This document shows, piece after piece, positions 32,678-43,876 of a stretch of 64,000 nt of DNA; within the stretch, counting starts at the first letter, position 1, and the number at the start of each line of letters is the position of its first letter. Both the position numbers and the translations under genes were made by a program. Source of the DNA: Sphaerolaimus hirsutus (Eukaryota > Nematoda > Chromadorea > Monhysterida > Sphaerolaimidae). The stretch lies in NCBI GenBank assembly GCA_964036195.1, contig OZ038460.1, positions 13,581,504-13,645,503 of the forward strand, in the 5' to 3' direction. The notes under the pieces are model-generated. The model did not search any database and was not told the DNA's origin. It was given only the letters and a program-made list of their open reading frames with translations.

Positions 32678-35600
32678 CTACACAGTGGATGCCTGGGAAT
32701 TGTCCAAATTCCTCAGACTGACCAAGGCAACGCGCATCCGCTGTCGGAATTCATCCAGACAGTCACCAACAACACTGTAAAAATCCAGTGTTAGAGCAGG
32801 ATCAGTGTAACAATTAATCGTTTTTTATTTTTTATAAAAAAACTCACTCTGAATTAGCAGATTCGGCTAACTGCATTCTGGCCGCGCGAAGTTCTTGCCT
32901 GAAATGAGAGAGAAGTCAGATGTTTTATTATGGGAGATGGGCAAAAAAAACAAATGTCACAATACCGATCAGAGGGGTTCAGATAAGAGCAAGTGGCTTC
33001 CTCAAAGGCGCTCGCATCGGCGACAACCTGAAAGTGGGGCAGCTATGTTTCACAATCCCATAGTGCTATAAGCACCACTAGCAGGGCACACCTGAGTCGC
33101 CGGGCCGCCAGGCGCGCACTGATCAGCATCCTCGGCCTGTTTGATCGACTGCAGCGAGTCGGCGTACAGTTGGGCGGCGCCGGCGGCCACGGCGGACATG
33201 ATGGCGCCGACGCACCGCTGCGACGCGTTCAGGTGCAGCTCGGCGCGCACGCTCACCAGGTGCAGCAGCACGTTGCAGCACGACACCGAGATGGCTGCGG
33301 CGAGAAACGGTGGAGTCTATCAGCGCATCTATGCACCCTAAGCGCGGCGGCACAATCAAAGATCAATCTAGGTAGTGTTTGAAAGATAGTTAATACATCA
33401 ATATTTACACATGCAAATCGAATAATATGAAATATTTTATAAATATTTATGAAATTGAAAACAATATGAATTTTTTTAGTTGAAATTCCCTATCTTAGTT
33501 GAAAATTGTTTGAGAAATTGCCACTTATCGGCACTGCCAGAATGTGCCTGGTTCATTTGTGCCATTGTGTTTGCAATAGCGTAACTCCGCCGGACGCATG
33601 CACTGGGGCGCGGAGCGGCCTTTGATCGTGCCGCCGCGCATTCAGTGCATAGATGCACTGAGAGTTTAGATGCGCTGAGAGCATACATGCGCTGTGGCAC
33701 ACCGCCGCGCAAAACATCAATGAGGCAGCTAGTCTTAACAACGAAATAGTAGTGCATCCCACCTTCTACTTCGGAACAAGTGACGTAATCGGCCTGTTCT
33801 ATGAGCTTGGACAGCGGCGAGCACTTTGAGTTCACGTAAGCCATTTGCAGCTGTTCCCACATCGAGTGCACATTATCGCCGACTCTCTGTGATAATCAAG
33901 AAACGAATGACAAAAACGAAGCAAAGGGGCCAACACACACTAGTTGACATCGCAGATTCGTGTCAACTGAATGTCAACTAAATGACACAAAAAAATTGCT
34001 GAAAGCGCCAACTTAACGGAAACAAAGTAAATTGTCACGAAAAAATCAACTATGCTTTATCACATAGGAAGGTTGAAATGACATTATAAACCAAAATTTA
34101 GTTGAATTTAGTTGACATAAATGTCAACTAGCGTGCGCGGGCCAAAAGAGACAAACACAAGATATTTACAGTAAACCGCACCTTGACAATAGTCTGCGTG
34201 TCCTCCACGCCGGCGTCTGCGAGCGCGGCGGCCACCTTCTCCAGGGACACGTTGAGCACGTGCTCGCAGTTGGCCATGGCCATGAGCACCTTCCTGTCCT
34301 TGACCAGCGACACCAGGTTCGTGCTGTCGCCGCTGACCGACGGTCTGGCGCCGTCCGAACCGCCGAGGTCCAATTCGGTGGGCCGCAGGCCGGTGGATGG
34401 ATTGCCAGATGCGGTTTCGGTGCCGCCCAGCTGCCTGTGACGCGATATAATGATTTGTATTCAGGGATGACATCATATTTAGTAGCTACCGTATATCCTC
34501 GATTAACTCCCCCATGTCCTTGTGGGCCAGGTGAGGTAAAATTACGCCCCCCTTGGGTAAAGAATGCAGCAAAATTTTTAAACACCATCGATTAAAAAGA
34601 CGAGAGACAAACGAAAACAGACAGAATAAATAAAGCTAGGTCTGGAACACAAAATAACATCAATTTTAACAAGAATACATTGTTTTTGTTGTTGTTCTTG
34701 AACTGTCGAACTGTTAAATGGATTTTCGCAAGTTGTAAGAAAAAACTCCACTTCGACTACCCCCCACACAAAAAACTTCGGACGAAAAAAACCCCTCTGA
34801 GGTTTTATTCGAGGATGCACGGTATATTTAAAAAAAGCTTTTTTCCTCCACCCCTCACAATAAGGACACCCATACAATAAGGACAGTTTTTCCAGGCGCG
34901 AGACCTCACCTGAGCTTGACCAGCTCGTGCATGGCGTCGACAAATGCGGCGACCACATTGTACACGCGCTCGTGCAGCAGACTGCCGATGCGCTCGTCCA
35001 CGAACAGAGACTTTTCGTTGGCGAAGTTACCGAAAGATAGCGCCAAGCGCAGAGAGCCCGCGCACTCGCACACCTGTAACGGTGTCAAAAGTCGTGTGAA
35101 ATACCCGGAAACAGGGCATAAAAAATTAAAATTATCTTTATCGGTTGTTTCACATTTTAGGTACATTTAGTGATGTAAAAGCGCCATGGCGCTGGCGCTT
35201 GGCGCTAGCGCCAAAGCAAAAAGCGCCATGGCGCTTTTGGCGCTTGGCGCCTTTTTGCTGTGGCGCCATTGGCGCTCGGCGCTGTGCTACGGAAAAGCGC
35301 CATGGCGCTTTTGTCGCTTGGCGCTATGATGTCGTGGCGCCATTGGCACTTGGCGCTAGCGTTTTATAAAGCGCCAAAAAAACTTATTATTCTACAGTAA
35401 TCTGACAATGACGCGCGTCTGTTTGGCAGACGCGCGTCCGCTCGATGCATTTACGTCTGCAATCATCGAAAAAACCAACCCCTGCACGCGCCAATAAATA
35501 GGAGCACGCGCGATGGACTTGCGTGTGACACAGCTGTTTCTTTTCAGCAATACTTTTTCTATTGTGATGTAATGGCTTTGAGGTCGCCGACCGCGGTGTG

Positions 35601-38600
35601 GGCGGGGGATTATGGGTGATAATCCAGCCGTAAAAGTAAATTCGTAGAAAAGTATATTCCAAAACACATTTTGAAATGCACACTTTAGGAATCAAACTCC
35701 GATTTTGTATGGAAATTCGCGCAATTATTACCGACACCCTTGACTAATTAATGTTTTTTGCACAATCACAATCAAATTTCAACGTCTTTTTCAATTTTCG
35801 TTGTCCTTCAATTTTTAATAAACAAATTTCAATGTAATTAATCAATCTTTATGTAGGGTGGAAATCTGATGTAAACAGGTGCACCGACTAGTTCACATTG
35901 AAGTTCGTCCGGCATCACACGCAAGTCCATTACGCATGTGGCTATTTACTGGCGGAATTGCACGCGTTTGATGAACACCGCGCCGACCCCTCGCATGTGA
36001 ATACGTAAAACAGACAAAATGCTATAGGCCGCACGACACGATTGCTATAGGCCGCACATACGGTACTCAACAGATGCCAAACGAAGCCAGAATAATAACT
36101 CCACAACGGCAAAAAATGGGCCTACACGCACTAGTTTTCAACGACATTTTATGTCAACTGGTTTTCAACCCAATTCAAGGCTTGATGACACGCTGACGAA
36201 CAGCGTTCAAATGCATAGTGTTGCATTATATTGCAAATGAAGTTGTATTGTTGCTGTAGTATGAAGTACAAGCATGAAGTACCTACCATATTTTCTCGAA
36301 ATACACCCAGGGTTTTTTTATTTTATGGGTATTATTTATTTTTTCAGGGTGCAAATTTTGAGGGGAGTTTCGAGGGGGGCTTATTCGGGGGGAATTTTTA
36401 TGAAGGGTCATAGTGAAGTATAGTTTTTTAATTAATTGTCCCAAAACGTAATTAATTGACCCAAAACGTAATTAATTGACCAAATAGGATATATTTTGGT
36501 CATATTATCATAGATCGTTCTATAAACAAGGCCATGTTAAGCTGCGATGTAAATTCGCAGCTATAAATGTATCATGTTCATTGGATACATGATCTACCGT
36601 AAATCCTCGAATAAGTCCCGGGGAGTTTTTTTTTCGTGAGAATATTTTGAGGGGGGGGGGGGTTAATCGAGGGGGGGGGGTTATTCGAGGGGGGGCAGTT
36701 ATTTTTTCGTCAGAATATTTGGTGCATAATTACATACATTGCCGCTATAAGTAAAACATTATGTTGTGTTTACATTGCATACGCTGCACTGCCTTTGCAT
36801 TCGATGAACCAGACCATGGCTTTTTGGTCTGTCTGGCTTCATCGAAATGATTTTTAATGTGACACGACTTACTTGCATCGATCATAGGGGGGAGTTATTC
36901 GAGGGGGGAGTTGTTTTTTCCTCACACTCGCAAGAGGGGGGACTTATTCGAGGGGGGAGACATGTTCGAGGGGGAGGACTTATTCGAGGATTTACGGTTC
37001 CTTATTCCGGACGGGGTGTATTTCGAGGGGGGGGGGGGGGGGGGTTAATTGAAAGGGGGGTATTTCGAGGAAGTATGGTATATGTGTATACAACACTGGA
37101 TAGTGTTACTTGTCAGCAAGCTTTGAAATGAAATGGGAACCTGTTGACAAACAAATAGATAGCACTGCATTTGCATCGCTGTAACTTTATGCAGCAAATT
37201 TTTTTGGCGCTGGCGCTATTGGCGCTTGGCGCCATCATCCCCGTGCGCCATTGGCGCTTGGCGCCATGGTCTAGTAAAGCGCCATGGCGCTTTTAACGCT
37301 TGGCGCTATTTTGCTGTGGCGCCATTGGCGCTTGGCGCTCGCATGTCAAAAGCGCCATGGCGCTTTCGGCGCTTGGCGCCAAAAGTCTGGCGCTTTTTAC
37401 ATCACTAGGTACATTGCATTCGACTTTGCTTTGCATGACATTTTACATCTTACAGGGTCTGGAAGTGGCCCCTGGAACTATGTAGGAATTATGCACCATG
37501 TAACATTCCCAGACCCTATAGAATGCCGTGAAAAAATGTAAAAAAATTGCACGAGTTTTTACACATTTTTACCTGACATAATACATTGTTTGGGATAGCC
37601 CGCAGGTTCCCGCGACCACCATATTTTACAAACCTGGGCCTCGAACAGATCAGGAAGTTGTGTTCGAGAGCCAGACACTTGCATTTGTGCATTTGGCGCA
37701 GACTTCCACGTTTCCTTTGACCAGATCTCCAACATATCTGAGGAAGGAAATTATCGATTAAATTGATTTTGACAAGTTTTCAATACACGAAACTGACCAT
37801 TTGTGTACTGATTCGTTATTAGGAGAACCAATCTTATGCGAACTGCGTTGCAGAATTCCATAAGCGGTTGTACATGCCTCGCTTTGAATTCCTGTCCTAG
37901 CAGCGTGCTTATCGTTGATCTATGCACATCAAAAGAAATTTCAAACAGTGACAGAAGATCAAAGCAACCGACAAAATTAATCTAGCGACCTTATCTTCCT
38001 CAGAACTTGCGACAAATGCGCTATCTCACTCTGGCCAGTCAACTCGGAACGCGGCCACTTGACAAATTTGCCCGCGTACTCGTCGCTGACCGCGTTTGGC
38101 ACAGAGCCAGGCACCGCCGCGTGCATCATCAGCCACGAAGCCAGATTCACCGTTTGCACCAGCAGATCCTGAAGGTCAGTTTTATGCGGGCACGTTTTTA
38201 GATACGGATGTGCAGACAGGACAGAGTGGTCGGAAAGACAGACTATCAATGTGGTCGGAAATAGGATGGAACTTTTTTTCAACTAATCGTAAAAAAATCA
38301 GTGTGGAAGCTGTCTTAAAAAAATCAGAATGCAAAATTTCTGGTAGACATGCACTAGGTGCACGTTAGCAATTGATTTTTTTTCCAACCCTAGTCGGAAA
38401 ATTTACCTCAATTTCCTCTTCTCTGTGGAGATTTGGCTTTGCACTCAGACTGCCGTCTACATAAGCCTGGGCCAATTTGTACAGCGACTGCAACTTTGAA
38501 CCTAATATAGACAGCGTCAAGTCGACAAATTCAAATCTTTGCGGAGTTTCTGAGCCTGATGAAAAGAAGTCATGTTGTTAAATATATAGTTTTCAGTACA

Positions 38601-41600
38601 TCATACGGCTGGCAGAAAAAAATAACTTACACATTTTACTATCATCACGTTCAGAATCTGAAGAATCTTCCCGTTTCTGGTCCAATGCTGCAATAAAAAA
38701 ATTTAAAAAGTTTTTAGGCATAGTAGGAAATGAGTGAGAAACACGCACCTTTCGTAGCACATCTCTGTTGTGCATTCCAAAACTGGGATTCGAGCCAAAA
38801 GTGATATGCATTCAGGCAATCGGCACCCGGGTCCGATTGGGGTTCCAAGATGAGTATGAACCTCAAAAAGTACATGTACATTATTGTATATATTGTTTTA
38901 TTATTAGCACAGAGTGTTAAAATCAATCCGCTACAATTACCAACTTGATAAGCTTCTTCTGAGTCTCTAGTGTAGATGGGACTTCCAAAAGTTTATCGTG
39001 AAGGGTTCTTTTGAAAACCGTCATTCGTTTCTCCACCTCACCAAAAACTGCAATGATAACTCAGTATCGACGCTCGGCAGGCAGTTAAATGGTTCATAGG
39101 GATGGAACTTAGATAACATGGATTTTTGTATAATTAATGTTTTTACAGAAATCTAGAAAGCAAGGAATCAAGAATTTTAGAGAATGCATTACATTAGCTA
39201 TATAAGCTTCGACGTAAGCATCGAAACAATTTTTAATCTACGGTAATCTTTTCTTAAAAAATCCTGCATACTAAAATATATTTTTTGAATTTACGGTGTA
39301 AAGAACGCAGGATGTATTCACATAAAAAAAACCTGAACAAAGATTTAGATACACACCTACCTTCTTTAAAAAGCTCAACGTCCGTATCGCCGTAGAGCGA
39401 CTTTGCCCGTGCATACTCACTCAAAATTGCTCCATAATCATGCTGCAAATGGCAAACGGTCAAAATAAAGATATCACCCTAAAACAACCAAAAATACAGC
39501 GCAGCACAAAAAAAACATACCTTCTCCAAATTAACATCAATATTATGCGGCAACAGGAACAGAAACTTGAAGCGAGCAATGAGACCGAGCGCACTCCTTG
39601 CCCTGTCTGCCCTCTCTTTCCTGGTGAGCACCTGGGCGAACAGAGACTCCGCCCCGTCGCGAGCCGATACGACGGCACCTTCTAAATGCTGCCAGGGGTA
39701 GTGGAAGGTGTGCGGCAGGTTATGAAAGGTGAAATCAGGGGTCTCTTAGGGGGGGGGGGGCGGGGGGGGGGGCTGCCCCCCCCCAAATCCGCCAGCTATC
39801 TATCTATCCCGGAGGCCGCTCAGATATCTATCTATCCCGAGGCAAAATTTTTGCCTACTACCCCCAAAGACCCCCCCCCCCAAATCGCTCAGCTATCTAT
39901 CTATCTGGAGTGGTTTTTGAGAAATTTTTCCCCAATTTTCGCTCAAAATTACTAATTTTTGCACCTTTTTATAGTTTTTCACCTTCAAAATCGTGCTCTC
40001 CGGCTATATGCATCTATATCTATCCAGCCCCCGCGAGGGCCAAAATCCTGGAGACCCCTGGGTGAAATTTGAAAATATAGCAGCGTTGGAACGATATGCC
40101 GCAGGAAAATTTGACCATCCATATCGATTGACAACGAAACTTCTTTAAAAAGCCAATCGAATATCGGTACAAACATATTTATTCATTCAGACACGGTAAC
40201 GTAAATCGATCACTCTTTTACATTGAAAATCGGAAAAATAAACACCTTCCCGGTCACGTCCGGCACCATATTTTTGATCTTACTTGTGACACCGTATCTC
40301 CAGTTCTAGGGCGCCCCAAAAGCTGAAACTTGGAGGAGGTATTGGTGAAACCCCCCTCTACTTCGCATAAACTTGGGGGGTCGCGGCGACCCCTCTCAGG
40401 TGCTAGATAAATGTTTAAAATTTCTAAAAAATTCTCTTATTCTCTAAAAAACACCGCTCCCGAACAGATGGATGGCAAAAAACTCACTTTTTGGAACTTT
40501 TTTATTAGACACTTGAATAGCTGGTTTACGATACTTTAAAGGGAATGGTTTGATGTTGAAAGTTATGTAAAGAACCATACCTCTAAAATGCATGCATTGC
40601 AAAATTTACTTGGGGGGAATTTCAAAGTGTAAATTTTGTAAATTTTTGTTCCTGCGATGATGTCATTATGATGTCATAAAATTCGCCCTAAGTAAATTTT
40701 GCAATGCAGGCATTTTAGAGGTATGGTTCTTTACATAACTTTAAACATCAAACCCTTCCCTTTAAAGTATCGTAAACCATCTCTTCAAGTGTCTAATAAA
40801 AAAGTTCCAAAAAGTGAATTTTTTGTCATCCATCTATTGGGGAGTGGTGTTTTTTTAGATAATCAGTAAATTTTTGCTTAATTTTTCACATCAATCTCAC
40901 ATCATAGAATAGTGTATAGTAGGGGAGTGGTGTTGGTAACACATCCCCAAAATTTTAGATTTATACCCCTCCCACAGCTCAGAAATCAGCGGGTGCCGGA
41001 CCTGCTGTGGGACACCAAAAAAGCCAAAAAAAAATTTTGCACTTAGGGCGACCCACCCTGAGAGGGGTCGCCGCGACCCCTCCAATTCATGCGAAGTAGA
41101 GGAGGGTTGCGCCAATATCTCCCCCAAGTTTCAGCCTCCGGGGCGCCCTAGAACTGGGGATAGGATGTAAGAAGTAAAATCAAAAAATGGGTGCCGGACG
41201 TGACCGGGAAGGTGTTTACTTCGAAAACGCATACAGCTCAAAACCGCAGATGGAACAAACCTCAGTGGGCGGCCATTTGGGCGCCTTGGCTAAATTAGCG
41301 CGGCAATTATCCAGCGCATCCAAACAGCTCATATACGAGTGCAGTTGAGCACGCACATGCTCGTGCTGCTTGTTTTTGGGCGCGCCAGCGTTGAAGTCGA
41401 CTGCGGCCGCGCCGCTTTGCGACCAATTGCTGCTGTCGCTGCGCAAGTTGGCCAGTCCTCGCTGCAGATCGCCCAGACTGCATGGGTGAATTGGGATTGG
41501 GATGGGTGATTTGTGATGGTTGAAATAGGATGGTTGAAATTATCTGGTTGAAATGTGATAGGAGAATTGGGATGGTTGAAATTCGATGGTCGAAATTTGA

Positions 41601-43876
41601 TGCGTGAATTGAAATGGTTGAAATTTGATGGTTGAACTGGAATGGTGTAAGTTGGATGGGTGAATTGGGATGGATGAAATTGTGTGGTTGAAATGGGATG
41701 GTTGAAATGGGATGGTTGAAATGGGACGGTTGAAATGGGATGTTGAAATTGGATGGGAGTAGGGTTGGAAAAACAACGTTTTTTTAACGCCATGTTTAAA
41801 AAAAACAACTTTTTTTTTAAAACTTTTTTTTTAAAGTTCCCATATATGTTCCTGGGTCAACATGTATAGGTATATCAGACAAGTGACAATACTCTGTGAT
41901 GTTATACATGGCCGTATAATGGCTGTGGAGCCATGGGATAGCATTATAAGCGGTGATTTGTGTCAAAAATGTCCATTTTTTGTCGACATGTTCATATATC
42001 GCCTTATAGTCGAATGTTCGTGACTTCAAGTGAAGTTTGGCACGGAATGGTGATCAATCAAGGTTATAAAAGAAGTTTGTTACTTTGGGAGTGATGTTAC
42101 ACACTGTGGAGGTACATGGAAGCACATTACCGGAATATTATATACTACAGCAACATATGACGCTTATTTACCCATGGATGCATAGAAATGGATGCTTTGA
42201 TTCTAAAAATGCCACAAAACCAAAAATGCCACAAAATCAATGAAAACAACCACCAATGTCAATTTGTGTGTGAAATTGCGCGCTTGTTTAAAACGTTTAA
42301 AAAGTCTCGGACCTCGTGTTTTTTTTTTAAAACAACGTTTTTTTTTAATAAAACGTTTAAAAAAACATCGGCCAACCCTAAATGGGAAAATTGTTATGGT
42401 TGGAATTGAATGGTTGAAATGGATCGCCAACTTGGTTATCTTTGTCAAAACTACGATAGCACAACAATGACACAAACAGCGCTTTTTTGACAAACCTAGC
42501 ATTTGAATACTTTTCCAGAAGCAACGCGGCTGGCGAAAAGTTTGATTGTTTCAAACTGCTGGATCCATACACCGCAGATACACTGGGATCGTTAGCTGGT
42601 TTCATTTTTGTGCCTTTGTTTATTCGCAAAGGATCATCCTCGTGTAGGTCGGAGGTACTTTGCTCTGCCGAAATCGCTTGCCGTCCGGGCACAGTCAATG
42701 TTTCGTCCACCCACACGGCGCTCTCCTGTTAAATTGAGCAAATTTCGAAACAATTACCGGAGCAATTTAACGCAGACCCTGTAAATGTCATGCAAAGTGT
42801 CAAAAGTCATGTAAAATTCCCGGAAAATGGCAAACCTTGCCCTGCAAAATGGCAACTCGGTTGCCATTTTACTGGGAATTTTACATGACTTTTGACACTT
42901 TGAACATTGTCAAACATGACATTTTACAGGATATGGGACAGGCACGTCTGGGACTCCGCAAGTGGAGAAGTAAAATGGCAAGTGAATTGGCAGAACGGAA
43001 GTAAAAGAAGTAGTTTCTCTTCGCTTTTGCCATTTCACTTCTCAATTCACTGCGCTTTTGCCATTTTACTTCTCACTTCTCCAGTTGCGGAACTGGCCCT
43101 GGTGATTTATCATTAACGAACTAGTTAACTAGTCATTAACTAGTTCTTCTCTTTAAAGTGGGAATTGAAACCAAGCTACTCGAAACAAATTCACACAAAA
43201 ACCCATCTATCACCTGCGTGGGTCCCACCGCGACACGAATCACCCTGAACTGTACATCGCAGGCGCCCCTGCCGCCCTTCCTGGTGATGACGAGCACGTC
43301 GCCCGCGCCGGACGGGGCGTTGCCCACGCGCGCCACCACCTTGTGCGACGACACCCAGCGCGCCGACACAGTGCAGTCGGTGCAGCAGATGAATACGGCT
43401 GGGAAGTGGGGGGGAGTTGAAGGGTTTGAGTGTGATGTGGGGCAGTTTGTTCAGTTTGTTGGACTTAATTGCGTGGGGAATGAGACATGCGAAAAATGTA
43501 AAAGCTCCAGGGGCAAGTGAAGTGAAGTCAAGTTCCGCAAGTGAAGAAGTACAAAAGCATTTGATAAGTGTGAAGTAAAAAGTTAAAAGCAAAATGAGAA
43601 GTGAAATAGGAAATAAAAAGACAATAACGAAGTCAAATGATAAGTGAAATAATGAGATGTAAAAAATTACTAAACTTCTCCACTTGCGGAATTGAGAGCT
43701 CCCTCATTCGCACTTCCTTCAAGGATAAAAACAACACGAATAGACAACAAACCTATTAGATCCTGCTGACTCAGTCCCAAGTTCTCTCCGCGTATAGTGA
43801 CCTGAGTGCCCGGGGCGCCCTCTTTAGGCGACAGGCCAGTCACCACCGGCTTGTTGGGGCGCTCGTCCGCGGCCAT
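32678..43876 (-). CDS. EXOC2: Exocyst complex component 2 (Sec5), complete
   Basis: Twenty exons on the minus strand: 43876-43753, 43398-43214, 42725-42496, 41477-41261, 39688-39521, 39442-39361, 39047-38945, 38861-38749, 38687-38631, 38555-38407, 38168-37990, 37907-37798, 37737-37634, 35073-34910, 34434-34182, 33886-33763, 33294-33092, 33027-32966, 32898-32848, 32774-32678. They sum to 2775 bases, 924 codons plus stop, the length of human EXOC2. Residues about 8-100 form the IPT/TIG domain that binds the GTPase RalA ([20 protein letters not shown]). Exon 5 has the core [14 protein letters not shown] and exon 6 [16 protein letters not shown], both matching the family (FKFLFNLPLNIERN, YEKAKSLFGKTEV). 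Sec5 is part of the octameric complex that tethers secretory vesicles to the plasma membrane. Introns carry many foldback and hAT-like elements, yet every splice phase agrees and no exon is broken. ERO1 starts 1.86 kb away, head to head. Confidence 0.96.
33930..34146. mobile_element. Foldback element, GGGCC-ACACAC family (EXOC2 intron 15)
   Basis: Inverted ends GGCCAACACACACTAGTTGAC / GTCAACTAGCGTGCGCGGGCC. The interior is AT-rich with GTTGACAT words. Confidence 0.75.
34489..34822. mobile_element. CCGTATAT foldback element (EXOC2 intron 14)
   Basis: Ends CCGTATATCCTCGATTAA / TTATTCGAGGATGCACGG, flanked by TA (34487-34488, 34823-34824). Confidence 0.75.
35168..35378 (+). repeat. GCGCC-type dispersed element, copy 3 (EXOC2 intron 13)
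   Basis: Begins TTAGTGATGTAAAAGCGCC and ends GCGCTAGCGTTTTATAAAGC-GCC-AAAAAAA, as in copies 1 and 2. It forms an inverted pair with copy 4 in the same intron. Confidence 0.68.
35410..35438. repeat. Perfect GC-rich hairpin
   Basis: GACGCGCGTCTG and CAGACGCGCGTC are perfect 12-base arms around a 5-base loop, in EXOC2 intron 13 just past GCGCC-type copy 3. Each half also contains the self-complementary GACGCGCGTC. Confidence 0.7.
36286..37078. mobile_element. CCATATTT/CCGTATTT foldback with a second copy nested inside (EXOC2 intron 13)
   Basis: Outer ends CCATATTTTCTCGAAATA / TATTTCGAGGAAGTATGG, flanked by TA (36284-36285, 37079-37080). Nested inside at 36597-36997 is another element with CCGTAAATCCTCGAATAAG / CTTATTCGAGGATTTACGG ends. 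A three-fold 20-base repeat around ACGTAATTAATTGACC lies at about 36425-36485. Confidence 0.75.
37204..37409 (-). repeat. GCGCC-type dispersed element, copy 4 (EXOC2 intron 13)
   Basis: Minus-strand orientation: left end AAATTTTTTTGGCGCTGGCG, right end GGCGCTTTTTACATCACTA. Confidence 0.68.
39736..40060. mobile_element. hAT-like element, CAGGGGTCTC type (EXOC2 intron 4)
   Basis: Inverted ends CAGGGGTCTC / GAGACCCCTG with perfect 8-bp target duplications GGTGAAAT (39728-39735, 40061-40068). The interior has G- and C-runs and CTATCTATCTATC blocks. It lies 48 bases upstream of EXOC2 exon 5 in transcription sense. Confidence 0.85.
40241..41216. mobile_element. Long-hairpin element with AACACCTTCCCGG ends (EXOC2 intron 4)
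   Basis: A 976-bp near-palindrome: AACACCTTCCCGGTCACGTC at the left and its complement at the right, flanked by TA (40239-40240, 41217-41218). Arms of nearly 490 bases meet near 40660-40680. Being intronic, it would be transcribed as a long hairpin. Confidence 0.85.
41490..41759. repeat. ATGGTTGAA minisatellite (EXOC2 intron 3)
   Basis: Irregular tandem units of 11-16 bases built on GATGGTTGAAATGG. The array resumes at 42381-42425 after a hAT-like element, so one array was split. Confidence 0.75.
41760..42380. mobile_element. hAT-like element in the ATGGTTGAA array (EXOC2 intron 3)
   Basis: Starts TAGGGTTGGAAAAAC and ends GGCCAACCCTA. Flanking octamers GATGGGAG and AATGGGAA match at 6 of 8 bases. 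The interior has A- and T-runs (AAACGTTTTTTT) at both ends and a unique core shared, in inverted order, with the copy at 46062-46733. Confidence 0.75.
42775..43105. repeat. Two abutting palindromes (EXOC2 intron 2)
   Basis: First a GTCATGTAAAAT palindrome (about 42775-42950, centre near 42850), related to the intron-forming MITE. Then, directly adjoining, a K-family palindrome (about 42950-43105, CTCCGCAAGTGGAGAAG to CTTCTCCAGTTGCGG). Confidence 0.6.
43510..43697. repeat. K-family foldback (EXOC2 intron 1)
   Basis: GTTCCGCAAGTGAAGAAGT and CTTCTCCACTTGCGGAATT are inverted; the interior is GAAGT/ACTTC-rich. Confidence 0.55.
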
